NCBI RefSeq assembly: GCF_900129355.1
Contig: NZ_FQVL01000003.1
Location: forward strand, 1 to 64,000
Direction: 5' to 3'
DNA length: 64,000 bases
DNA from: Seinonella peptonophila
GTDB lineage: Bacteria > Bacillota > Bacilli > Thermoactinomycetales > Thermoactinomycetaceae
A program made the translations under genes and the position numbers. The notes beneath the pieces are model-generated. The model did not search any database. It was not told where the DNA came from and worked only from the letters and a program-made list of their open reading frames with translations. This document shows, in pieces, positions 46,432-55,411 of the stretch. Positions within the stretch are counted from its first letter, which is position 1; every line of letters begins with the position of its first letter.

Positions 46432-48363
46432 ATGTATCGAGATAATAGAACCTCTCCAACGCTCAATCAAAAGCTTCCGCCACGATCCCGAACACGCAAA
46501 CATCAACCACGAATGTTTGATCAAAATAAAATTTGGATATGGACTGGAAGCGCAATGATCCTTTTTTTTCTTACTATTACACTCTCTATTACCTTTATCT
46601 CTGCGCAAACCATCCCTTTGGATAAAGTCGGCAAAGTTGACTTTTCATCTGTAATCTATGATCAACAAAACAATGTAATCAGTAAAATCGGGGCGCAGCG
46701 TAATGAATACATAAGTATGAAGCAGATCATGAAGCTAAATCCCATGCTACCTAAAGCTTTTGTAAAAGTAGAGGATGAGCGTTTCTACGAGCATTCTGGT
46801 GTTGATTACTGGGGATTTTTACGAGCAATTTGGAAAAATATCCTCGCCTTCGGTAAATCCGAGGGTGCTAGTACGATTACGATGCAGGTAGCTCGTAACG
46901 TTGTTTTAGAAGATCGACAAAAATCGTATTTTCGTAAACTGAAAGAAATCAAAGTTGCTTCCTCGCTCGAAGAGGAATTTGGTAAAGATAAAATATTAGA
47001 AACGTATCTTAACTACATCAGCTTTGGCAATCAAGTAAAAGGAATTCAAATGGCAGCCAAGATATATTTTGGTAAAGACCTTACTAAGAATCGACTTGAC
47101 CCTCAAGAAATTGCTCTGTTAGCTGGTTTGCCAAAAGCACCATATGGTTATGATCCATATGGAACAGACGAACAGAAACATAAATCTCTTCTTCGTCGAA
47201 ATGTAGTGCTTGCAAAAATGGCAGAAGATTCAACACTGCCACCTCTGATCTCACAACAAGAGAAAGAACGCTTACAAAAAACATCTTTGGGCGTTAATCC
47301 TAAATTTCTAAAGCAATATACACGTACAAGTTCGTTTTCAGCTTATCAAAATCTTGTCCGTAAAGAGATCACAGAAAGATATGATTTAACAGAAACAGAA
47401 CTAGAAAACGAAGGATATCGGATTATTACTGGAATTAATGCGCCATTACAGTTGAATATAGAGAATACAATGAAAAATAAATCCCTATTCACAACTCCTG
47501 AACAGACTGTCATGTTAAATGGCGGAATTATACTCATTCATCCACAATCAGGTTTAATTCGTGCCATTGTAGGGGGCAAAGAATATAAAACAGGTGATAT
47601 CAATTGGGCTTTAAAAAAAATGCAACCAGGTACCTCACTACGACCATTAACGCTTTATGCACCCACAATTGCATATCGAGGTATGAATGAAAAAACCATA
47701 CTTTCAAATAAAAAAATGCTTGGAGATGCCATTGTCAATCAAGAAATCGATCCGATCAAAACGCTCATGCTTACAAGTGATCGCCTCTATGATCGAGTCA
47801 ATCTAACAAATAAAAAACTGGGAATTATATTCCCCAGCGACTCGGAGAAACGAGAATTATGGCTAGGAAATAATATTGTGATGAATGCAAAACAGCTAGC
47901 AGAAGCCTATACCGTATTCCCAAATTACGGTAAACGAAGCTCTGTACATGCCGTAATCGCTGTTTATGATAAGGCGGGTAATATCATTCATCCCAAGAAA
48001 AATCAGTCTATTAATGCTTCTGGCAATCAGGAAACTGTTTTTAATCCACAAACTTCCATGAATACAACACGTATTCTGCAAAGAACTGCTCAAAAATCGG
48101 TACCTTCATTATCTAAAAAACAATGGCTTGCTGGAGTCGCCGGCAAAACATTAGGTGAAGACCCTGGTTGGTTTATTGGTTTTACTCCCAATCTGATTGC
48201 AGCAGTTGTGGTTGTAAATGATAGTGACCGTTCCAATCATAGTAAAGTTGAAATCGATGAAAAACTATCTAGTCAACTATTCAAACAGATTATCCAAACA
48301 TCAATCAAACATATTCGTCCCCCTCGAACCTTTACACCGCCACAAGGGATCTTTATAAAATAA
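46432..48363 (+). CDS. PBP1-like peptidoglycan glycosyltransferase with degenerate transpeptidase domain
   Basis: The start is uncertain (ATG 46432, or GTG 46360). A cytoplasmic basic tail is followed by one membrane anchor (WTGSAMILFFLTITLS). The GT51 glycosyltransferase domain is intact, with the catalytic Glu in KVEDERFYEHSG and motifs ASTITMQVARN and KILETYLNYISFG. The penicillin-binding half is altered at all three motifs: SxxK reads TSLR (47632-47643), SxN reads SDR at the likely position (47776-47784), and KTG reads KTL (48145-48153). The protein should polymerise glycan but probably cannot crosslink. A strong terminator follows the stop. Confidence 0.85.
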   Translation: MYRDNRTSPTLNQKLPPRSRTRKHQPRMFDQNKIWIWTGSAMILFFLTITLSITFISAQTIPLDKVGKVDFSSVIYDQQNNVISKIGAQRNEYISMKQIMKLNPMLPKAFVKVEDERFYEHSGVDYWGFLRAIWKNILAFGKSEGASTITMQVARNVVLEDRQKSYFRKLKEIKVASSLEEEFGKDKILETYLNYISFGNQVKGIQMAAKIYFGKDLTKNRLDPQEIALLAGLPKAPYGYDPYGTDEQKHKSLLRRNVVLAKMAEDSTLPPLISQQEKERLQKTSLGVNPKFLKQYTRTSSFSAYQNLVRKEITERYDLTETELENEGYRIITGINAPLQLNIENTMKNKSLFTTPEQTVMLNGGIILIHPQSGLIRAIVGGKEYKTGDINWALKKMQPGTSLRPLTLYAPTIAYRGMNEKTILSNKKMLGDAIVNQEIDPIKTLMLTSDRLYDRVNLTNKKLGIIFPSDSEKRELWLGNNIVMNAKQLAEAYTVFPNYGKRSSVHAVIAVYDKAGNIIHPKKNQSINASGNQETVFNPQTSMNTTRILQRTAQKSVPSLSKKQWLAGVAGKTLGEDPGWFIGFTPNLIAAVVVVNDSDRSNHSKVEIDEKLSSQLFKQIIQTSIKHIRPPRTFTPPQGIFIK

Positions 48364-48395
48364 AAATAGTACCTTCCCATTGAGGTACTATTTTT
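48362..48395 (+). terminator. Intrinsic terminator of the PBP gene
   Basis: A perfect 13-bp stem AAAAATAGTACCT/AGGTACTATTTTT with an eight-base loop starts within the stop codon. A near copy of this hairpin occurs at 48743-48770, on the other side of element E. Confidence 0.9.
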
Positions 48396-48744
48396 AAATT
48401 GTAGACAAAGCATTAGTTCCGTCAATATTTCACACTTCGACTCCATTTCAGGCAACGTAGATGTTTTCAAGACACCGCATCTGCTTGCTCAGAGCAGTAT
48501 CAACTCGGCTATCGCGTCATAGTCAGACTTGCAGCGTTAGCTGCTTAGCGAAACTTGTGCACGGCGTGTACAGATAGTACTACCGCCTATTTTTCGCTAC
48601 GCAGATACAGCTTTGTAGCGCCTAGTAAAATGCGGATGAAGGATATTTTTCCGTCCACAACGAGATATTGACTTCACAATTTTTCCTTCTTCTATCCAAT
48701 TGTACAACCTCTTCTTTGTTCAATTGGGATTTCTTCATTCTGAG
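48395..48744 (+). mobile_element. Repeat element E (about 350 bp), same ends as A to C but different interior
   Basis: The left end AAATTGTAGACAAAG and right end TTTCTTCATTCTG plus AG match the ends of elements A to C, while the inside is unrelated to them. Terminator hairpins stand on both sides. The right one, reverse-complemented, matches the left at 22 of 24 positions. No open frame with an RBS is convincing inside. It fills most of the 501-base gap between the PBP gene and sat. Confidence 0.65.
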
Positions 48745-48770
48745 TAGTACCTTTATGGGAAGGTACTACT
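48743..48770. repeat. Second copy of the PBP terminator hairpin
   Basis: AGTAGTACCT and AGGTACTACT form a perfect 10-bp stem with an eight-base loop. The loop shows that it is inverted relative to the hairpin at 48362-48395. Its first two bases overlap the end of element E. Confidence 0.7.
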
Positions 48771-48864
48771 TTCCATTTAACCTCATTTCAAAGTAGGTAA
48801 GCTTTATATGAATGATTATACCCAAAAATTTGAAGCCAAGTTGATCATTGAATTCGCGCTGGGC

Positions 48865-50028
48865 TTAACTACGGTTTCTTTCTTCTTTTAAACCTTCTAT
48901 CAACACTTTTACAACTTCCGGACGTGAAAATTCTGGTGGTGGTAACTCTCCATTGGAGAGCATTTCGCGGACTTTTGATCCGGAAAGAATCAAATGATCT
49001 GCTTTATCATGAGGACAAGTCTTATAAGATGCCATTCCATCACAACGACGGCAGTAGAAACTATGTTCAAAAAAAAGCGGCATAATACCAATTTCTTCAC
49101 TGGTAAAGTGAGAAAAAATCTTCTGCGCATCATACGTACCGTAAAAATTCCCCACTCCTGCATGATCACGCCCTACAATAAAATGGGTACAACCATAATT
49201 TTTACGAGCTAAAGCATGAACAATCGCCTCCCTCGGCCCTGCATAACGCATTGATGCAGGAAAAACAGCCATCAGTACCCGATCTAATGGGTAATAATTT
49301 TGTAAAATCGCTTGGTAACTCTTCATCCTAATCTCTGCCGATAGATCATCTGTTTTGGTCGTTCCTACCAATGGATTGATAAAAAGAGCATCAACCATTT
49401 CCAGTGCTGCTTTTTGAATATATTCATGGGCACGATGAATTGGGTTTCGCGTTTGAAAACCAACAATACTTTTCCAACCACAATGTTGAAAATAGACCCT
49501 CGTCTCAGCCGGATATAAATGATAATCTGCGAAGGAATGTAGAGTTGGTTTTTGTAAGCACCAAATATCCCCACCTAAGTATAGTGATGATTGTTGACTT
49601 AGACGCATTACCCCCGGATGTGATGGATCATCTGTCCCAAAGATCGCTATTGCTTCTGCGCGTTGATCGACTCGATAAATCTCTTCTACTTCTACAACTG
49701 CTACTCTTTCACCCATTTCAGAGAGTAAAACGATATATTGAGCATGTGCAAATGAACGCTCATATTCTTCAGGGATCGGCAACGAAATCGGTATACTCCA
49801 AACCAATCCATTTGCTAACCGCATCTGTTCACAAATCGATTGATAATCTTTTTGCCTCACAAAACCAGTTAGGGGTGAGTAAATTCCTGAGGCAATGCAA
49901 TCTAAGTCGCTTTGAGTCATCTGTGAAATCATGAAAGTTGGAGCATGACGTGTACGTGCTAACCAATCTGCCCTCTCTTCCATGGATACATACCGATTAA
50001 TCAATTGTCCACCATGTGCTGCAATCAA
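48865..50028 (-). CDS. sat: Sulfate adenylyltransferase (ATP sulfurylase)
   Basis: The enzyme converts sulfate and ATP to adenosine 5'-phosphosulfate, the first step of assimilation. The 387-aa product has QTRNPIHRAHEY and GRDHAGVG, the nucleotide-binding HxxH and GRD motifs, and the Cys-rich ARCDGMASYKTCPH-like segment (CRRCDGMASYKTCPH) seen in bacterial Sat. Its ATG overlaps the cysH stop by four bases. No cysC follows here. Confidence 0.95.
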   Translation of the reverse strand: MIAAHGGQLINRYVSMEERADWLARTRHAPTFMISQMTQSDLDCIASGIYSPLTGFVRQKDYQSICEQMRLANGLVWSIPISLPIPEEYERSFAHAQYIVLLSEMGERVAVVEVEEIYRVDQRAEAIAIFGTDDPSHPGVMRLSQQSSLYLGGDIWCLQKPTLHSFADYHLYPAETRVYFQHCGWKSIVGFQTRNPIHRAHEYIQKAALEMVDALFINPLVGTTKTDDLSAEIRMKSYQAILQNYYPLDRVLMAVFPASMRYAGPREAIVHALARKNYGCTHFIVGRDHAGVGNFYGTYDAQKIFSHFTSEEIGIMPLFFEHSFYCRRCDGMASYKTCPHDKADHLILSGSKVREMLSNGELPPPEFSRPEVVKVLIEGLKEERNRS

Positions 50029-50756
50029 GTTCCCACCTCCTCATCAGGATTTGAAGATGAAGTGTGCAAACCGCATTCTGTCTTATTAAAGCCTGACCAA
50101 CGCCCAGACCGTGGGTCTTCACCTGGCTTTACTTTCCTGGTACATGGCCAGCAACCAATGCTCGGATATCCCTGATCATGTAGAGGGTTATAAGGGATGT
50201 CATGTTGGCGGATGTACGCCCATACTTGATCATCAGTCCAATATGTAAGAGGGTTTAGTTTTAATAGCTGAAAAGATTCATCCCACTCTACTACATCTGT
50301 TTGAGACCGTGTTGTGGACTGCTGTCGGCGAACGCCTGTAATCCAGCCTTCATAGGGCTCTAAATGCTGACGTAAGGGCTCTACTTTACGAAGCTGACAG
50401 CAAAGATTTGGATCAGATGCCCATAATTTCTCACCATACTGTTTAGCCTGTTGGTTCAGTGTAAGAAGCGTTGTCACCCGGTGAAACTTGATTTGGTATT
50501 TATCGGAAAGCCTTTGTTGTACCTCTTCAACCTCCTTAAATAATAAACTCGTATCTAAATAAAATATCGGAATAGAAGGGTCAACTTGCTGAACCATTCC
50601 AACTAATGCTACATCTTCATATCCAAAACTACACGCTAATGTTAATCTTTGTCGTTCCGTCACTTCGTTTCCCCACCGGATAATCTCGATTGGATGAGCT
50701 TTTGATAAACTTTGATTTGCCTGTTTTATCTTTTCTTGATCCCAATGTGATCTCAT
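50025..50756 (-). CDS. cysH: Adenylyl-sulfate (APS) / PAPS reductase
   Basis: A 243-aa reductase that makes sulfite using thioredoxin. The Cys pair CCQLRKVEPL and CWPCTRK would bind a [4Fe-4S] cluster, which indicates APS rather than only PAPS as substrate. The C-terminal catalytic Cys is in KTECGLH. Other motifs are ACSFGYEDV and YLDTSLLFKE. AAGGAGG precedes the ATG. The operon order cysH-sat differs from that of B. subtilis only in the missing downstream genes. Confidence 0.94.
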   Translation of the reverse strand: MRSHWDQEKIKQANQSLSKAHPIEIIRWGNEVTERQRLTLACSFGYEDVALVGMVQQVDPSIPIFYLDTSLLFKEVEEVQQRLSDKYQIKFHRVTTLLTLNQQAKQYGEKLWASDPNLCCQLRKVEPLRQHLEPYEGWITGVRRQQSTTRSQTDVVEWDESFQLLKLNPLTYWTDDQVWAYIRQHDIPYNPLHDQGYPSIGCWPCTRKVKPGEDPRSGRWSGFNKTECGLHTSSSNPDEEVGT

Positions 50757-50930
50757 GATTTTATCCTCCTTATAAATTACAAATAATGTAAATTGTTATG
50801 AAATTATATATCTAAAAATTCGTTGAATTTTCATCTCATTTATGTTTCACTATTAAAGGGCAAGGTATTTTTGCCCAACATTTCGCATAGATTAGCAATA
50901 TTGTAAAAGATTATCCTGAGGAGGAACAAA

Positions 50931-52514
50931 ATGACGGAACGAAGAAATTGGATTCTTTTATTCGTCCTAACGCTTGTTTTTTCAGCAAGTGTTTCGTTTG
51001 CACAGCCACTGAAGACCAAAGCCCAACCCACTCATCCAGTGATCGAACGACATAAACAGTACAAAACGCCCATCTATATAAAAGATCAATGGAACAAAGT
51101 AGCCACGAAACGCAACCAATCCCAACAGCTTTGGATCTATCTCAACCAGAAAAAAGCAGAATTCAAAATCAAAGATGCACGGCTTCATTTTGCTGTAAAG
51201 AAAACGAGTACTGATCGTTTAAAGCAAACGCATTATCGGGTGCAACAAATCTACAATGGCGTAAAGGTCTATGGTGCTGAGCAAACGTTTCATTTTAAAC
51301 CCTCGGGTGAACTGACTTATCTAGGTCTCTTTATTCCACCAGATCAGTTGAAATCGGTTAATACAAAACCAAAGCTAACAAAACTGCTAGCGACAGAAGT
51401 CCTAAAAAATGATCTCAAACTTAGTAAATTAGTAGAACTCCCAAAAGTTGATATGGTTCTCTATCCTGATAAGAAAGATTATCGACTCGCCTATTTTGCG
51501 AAGATAACCATTCATCATAATCAACCTGCTTATTGGTACTATTTTATCGATGCACATACAGGAAAGATCCTTGCAAAATACAACGCATTACAACATGTAA
51601 CAGGACATGGAAAAGGCGTCCTCGGGGATGATAAAAACTTTGATGTCCGCTGTGAGACAAGTGGCTCTCCCTGTTACCTTGACGATGTAAACCGTAAAAT
51701 CCAGACTTACGATGCAGAAAAGCAAGATCAAAATTTGCCTGGCAAACTGATTAAAAGCTCTAGCACCACGTTTAACGAACCTGCTGGCGTTGACGCACAT
51801 ACATACGCCGAAAAAACTTTTGATTTTTATAAAAAGAAATTTGGTCGGAATAGCTTTGATGACAAAGGCGGAAAGTTGATCTCCTCTGTACATGTCGGTG
51901 ATAAATGGAACAATGCAGCATGGGATGGTAAGCAGATGCTTTATGGTGATGGTGATGGAAAAGTGTTTACCATGCTATCCGGTTCACTTGATGTTGTTGC
52001 CCATGAACTTACACATGCTGTAACAGAAAATACCGCTAACCTACAATACTGGGGTGAATCAGGCGCACTAAATGAATCCATTTCTGACATTATGGGAGCG
52101 ACTATTGATTCAAAGAATTGGTTACTGGGAGAAGATATATATACACCTGATAAATCAGGCGATGCACTTCGCTCTTTAGCTGATCCTCCAAAGTATAAAC
52201 AACCTGATCATTACAAAGATCGCTATATTGGGTTTCAAGATAATGGAGGTGTGCACACCAATAGTGGGATTAACAACAAAGCTGCTTATCTGATCGCTGC
52301 TGGTGGAACTCATCATCAAGTAAAAGTCCAAGGTATTGGACGTGATAAAATGTCCGCAATCTACTATCGTGCATTAACTCTTTATCTGACTCCTAATGCT
52401 GATTTTGCTGAGATGCGCAAAGCTGCCATTGAATCAGCTACCGATCTTTATGGTGCGAATTCTGCTGAAGTAACAGCTGTCAAAAAGGCCTATGACTCCA
52501 TTGGTGTAAATTAA
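50931..52514 (+). CDS. Secreted neutral metalloprotease, thermolysin/bacillolysin type (M4)
   Basis: A 527-aa preproprotein. A signal peptide (WILLFVLTLVFSASVSFA, cut near SFA) is followed by an FTP domain and a PepSY domain (about 80-210). The mature enzyme starts near VTGHGKGVLGDD. The zinc site is HELTH with the third ligand Glu in GALNESISD, and the catalytic His lies in GGVHTNSGINN. It degrades extracellular protein. GAGGAGG precedes the ATG and a terminator follows. Confidence 0.95.
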   Translation: MTERRNWILLFVLTLVFSASVSFAQPLKTKAQPTHPVIERHKQYKTPIYIKDQWNKVATKRNQSQQLWIYLNQKKAEFKIKDARLHFAVKKTSTDRLKQTHYRVQQIYNGVKVYGAEQTFHFKPSGELTYLGLFIPPDQLKSVNTKPKLTKLLATEVLKNDLKLSKLVELPKVDMVLYPDKKDYRLAYFAKITIHHNQPAYWYYFIDAHTGKILAKYNALQHVTGHGKGVLGDDKNFDVRCETSGSPCYLDDVNRKIQTYDAEKQDQNLPGKLIKSSSTTFNEPAGVDAHTYAEKTFDFYKKKFGRNSFDDKGGKLISSVHVGDKWNNAAWDGKQMLYGDGDGKVFTMLSGSLDVVAHELTHAVTENTANLQYWGESGALNESISDIMGATIDSKNWLLGEDIYTPDKSGDALRSLADPPKYKQPDHYKDRYIGFQDNGGVHTNSGINNKAAYLIAAGGTHHQVKVQGIGRDKMSAIYYRALTLYLTPNADFAEMRKAAIESATDLYGANSAEVTAVKKAYDSIGVN

Positions 52515-52520
52515 ATCTCC

Positions 52521-52547
52521 AAAACCCTCGATAACATCGAGGGTTTT
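52521..52547. terminator. Intrinsic terminator of the protease gene
   Basis: A perfect 12-bp stem AAAACCCTCGAT/ATCGAGGGTTTT with a three-base loop lies between convergent genes. Confidence 0.9.
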
Positions 52548-52554
52548 GACATGT

Positions 52555-54450
52555 TCACACCATTACTTTTTGAATATGTTGCAAATAACGCCAACGAATA
52601 ATCAAAAAATAAATGAATTGTGCAAGAGCAAAGCCACCTATTGCAGTAAAAGCTGATATCATTATACTTCCTACTAAAAAAGACTCCTTTAATGCTTGTA
52701 AACCAACAATTGTTTGAATGGCTGCAATAACAATTGGAACAAAAAAGAGAGCAAGCAATTGAATTGTAGCCGCACGTTTCATTTCTTGGATACTTAGACC
52801 CATTTTTGATAGCCCTCGATAATATTCTTGATCTTGGGTTAATTCTGAATCGAGTTTGAAATATAAGAAACTGGCAGTAAAAATGGAGAAAATAAACGCA
52901 ATAAATAACCCAATAAAAATAATGACATCAGTGGATTGCTTTAAATCTATATATTCACCAGCTCTTGAGATTAAGTATCCATCCGATTTCTTGCTTAATG
53001 CTTCGCGATTCCAGTGCATGAGTTCGACACCGATCTTTGCTTCAAGCGAATGTGGTGATGGAACGCCTGAGTGCTTCCATGCTGGCACATCATAGATCGC
53101 CCACTGAAAATGATCTTTACGATCAGGGTATTGATTTTTGAGCTGTTGGTACATCTGATTTGAAACCACTACTAAATCATTTTTCCCTAGTAAAGTATTA
53201 TTAAATTGGCTAGTTACATGTAATGAAATCTTCCCTTTTTCAGTAACCAATTGATCCTTTTTCTTTCCAGAGCGTGCCTGAACAAACACAGCTTTCTTAT
53301 CCTGTAAATTACTTTTTGCTAATCCAGCCAATGAAGCAATTTTTCCAAACTCCTGTTCAGAAGTTACAGCAATATTAGAATCTCCTTGAAAATCCACCAA
53401 TAATCCATTTACCATGATTTGCTGATATTTTATATTTTGTTTGTCTAATTTCGATTCGATATACTTGAGTCCTGGATGTTGAGACTGCCCAACATCTAAA
53501 TCATAAGTGAGTGCAAATTTTTCATTTTGATACATTTGCTTGTTTACTTGTTGAACCGATAGGATGGTTCCAGCAGCAGAACAAGCCATTACCGTTACCA
53601 TCGTAATCATAAAAAACATTCTTGCATTATCTTTAATCTTATAAGCCATTTCTGCAACCCAGAGCAGTCGTGTTCTTTGCCAAAAAAAAGATCGATTTCG
53701 TTTTAAAAGACGTATGACAAAGATACTTAACTGAGTAAACAATAAATAAGTTCCAATTAAATCTAAACCAATCATGAGTAAAAAGTTCGTTTGTGCCAAC
53801 TTCTGATTGACTAGAAAGAAAGCTCCACCTAAACAACAGACTGCGACCAGAACGAGCCATATGGAGTAAGCAGGTTCTGATTTTGGTTTTTTTGCTCCTT
53901 GTAACAGTTCAAATGCACGGCGTTGGCGAACAAATATTTGTGTCAAGAGGGAAATGAGTAAAAATAAGATTAAAAATGCTCCAATCGTAATCCCAATTGC
54001 TTCCCAAGGAAAATACATCCCTAATTCTTTGATCTCAATGATTCGACTACCAATCATTAAAAATAATTTAGCAAGCACCAATCCACCTAACAATCCTGTC
54101 GCAGTAGCTGCCCCACCGATTATCATATTTTCTAATAATATTAACCAATTCAATTGTCGACCTGTAGCACCAAGCAATGTTAAAATGCCAAACTCCTTTA
54201 ATCGTGCCTTTAGAAATGCGGCAATCGAGTAGAAAATAAATAAAAAAGAAAAGAAATAGGTCACATATGAAGCGCCTTTCATTGCTGAGCGCGTCATCAT
54301 CCCCATGTCGGATTTGGAAAGATCAGGATGAAAAATAAAGATACAATACGTAAAAAAGACCATGATGGCAAAAGAGCTACTCAAATAATAAGTAAAATAT
54401 GCTCGTATATTTCGCTTCACATTATGAAAAGCGAACTGTTGAAAGCTCAT
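52555..54450 (-). CDS. ABC transporter permease, BceB-like (FtsX superfamily)
   Basis: The product is about 631 aa. The N-terminal FtsX-type half begins FAFHNVKRNIRAYFTYYLSSS and has several helices. A large extracellular domain of about 200 residues lies between helices 7 and 8, then two or three more helices complete the protein. This layout is the mark of BceB-type permeases, which sense and remove cell-wall-active peptides. The ATG at 54450 follows AGGTGGTGA and overlaps the end of the ATPase gene, so the two are coupled. Confidence 0.88.
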   Translation of the reverse strand: MSFQQFAFHNVKRNIRAYFTYYLSSSFAIMVFFTYCIFIFHPDLSKSDMGMMTRSAMKGASYVTYFFSFLFIFYSIAAFLKARLKEFGILTLLGATGRQLNWLILLENMIIGGAATATGLLGGLVLAKLFLMIGSRIIEIKELGMYFPWEAIGITIGAFLILFLLISLLTQIFVRQRRAFELLQGAKKPKSEPAYSIWLVLVAVCCLGGAFFLVNQKLAQTNFLLMIGLDLIGTYLLFTQLSIFVIRLLKRNRSFFWQRTRLLWVAEMAYKIKDNARMFFMITMVTVMACSAAGTILSVQQVNKQMYQNEKFALTYDLDVGQSQHPGLKYIESKLDKQNIKYQQIMVNGLLVDFQGDSNIAVTSEQEFGKIASLAGLAKSNLQDKKAVFVQARSGKKKDQLVTEKGKISLHVTSQFNNTLLGKNDLVVVSNQMYQQLKNQYPDRKDHFQWAIYDVPAWKHSGVPSPHSLEAKIGVELMHWNREALSKKSDGYLISRAGEYIDLKQSTDVIIFIGLFIAFIFSIFTASFLYFKLDSELTQDQEYYRGLSKMGLSIQEMKRAATIQLLALFFVPIVIAAIQTIVGLQALKESFLVGSIMISAFTAIGGFALAQFIYFLIIRWRYLQHIQKVMV

Positions 54451-55191
54451 GTGAATCACCACCTAAATAGGACAGCATATCAATAATTTCTTGGAAAAAT
54501 GTCTGTCGATTTTCGCCTCGATGTATTTCATTTGTTAATTTACCATCACGAATAAAAATGACGCGATGACAATAACTCGCTGCTAGTGGATCATGGGTTA
54601 CTAAAAGCGTTGTAGTATGATCGATCTGATTAATTTTTTCAATTATTTCCATCACATTTTTCGACGACTTTGAATCCAATGCACCTGTAGGTTCATCTGC
54701 AAGCAATAATGATGGATGGTTGCCCTAGCAATTGCAGCCCTTTGCCTTTGTCCGCCGGATACTTCATAAGTTCTCTTATTTAGCAGGCTGACTATATCTA
54801 ACGCCTCAGCTACCTGCTGAAGACGGTTTTCCATTTCAGATAAACGAATTTTATCCAAGGTAAGTGGTAATACAATGTTTTCAGCAATCGTTAAAGTATC
54901 TAAAAGATTAAAGTCCTGGAAAATAAAACCTAACTCCCGACGACGAAAATAAGCTAATTGATTTCTTTTTAGGGTATGTGGGTTTTTTTGATTAATTAAA
55001 ATCTCACCAGCAGTTGGTACATCAATGGTGGCGATCAAATTGAGTAAGGTTGTTTTTCCGCTTCCTGAAGACCCCATTACACCAATAAATTCACCTTGTT
55101 GAACGGTTAAATCAATATCTGACAAGGCTTGTGTCTGCACACGGCCTGGATAGATTTTACTAACCTTACGAACTTCTAAGGTATTCTTCAT
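54422..55191 (-). pseudogene. BceA-like ABC transporter ATPase, interrupted by a frameshift
   Basis: The first frame (ATG 55191 after AGGGGAG) contains Walker A GSSGSGKTT, a Q-loop FIFQDFN and signature SGGQRQRAAIARA. It then leaves the expected path at about 54712-54726. The next frame continues exactly with HPSLLLADEPTGALDSKS (Walker B) and the H-loop LLVTHDPLAA through to the permease overlap. Two codons or so before HPS are also missing compared with relatives. So one gene of about 255 codons is split. Either the transporter is inactive or the assembly has an error here. Confidence 0.8.
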
Positions 55192-55305
55192 CAACAATTC
55201 TCCCCTTCATTTAATAGCTTTTCACTTACTCAAATTTAATATGAATGTTCTTCTCTTCCCATTGATTCAACTTAAATCTGAATTACTAAATTGTAAGGAG
55301 GACAA

Positions 55306-55335
55306 GAAAAAAACAGCCCTCATTTAAAAGGACTG
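55306..55335 (-). terminator. Terminator of the two-component operon
   Basis: On the minus strand CAGTCC and GGGCTG pair around a 10-base loop and are followed by seven T, 77 bases after the kinase stop. The ABC genes downstream therefore probably have their own promoter. Confidence 0.65.
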
Positions 55336-55411
55336 AGACAATTGAAATGCAGAGAATTTGATGTACAACTAGAGTATGACATATGTAATGACTGACAACC
55401 ATTTATTAAAC

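Noticed and set aside
49404-49934. 176-codon plus-strand frame inside sat
   Set aside because: It is a shadow of the ATP sulfurylase reading frame, whose motifs are complete on the other strand.
54422-54706. Separate small ABC ATPase gene
   Set aside because: It is the C-terminal half of the frameshifted BceA-like gene: Walker B and H-loop only, with no start signal.
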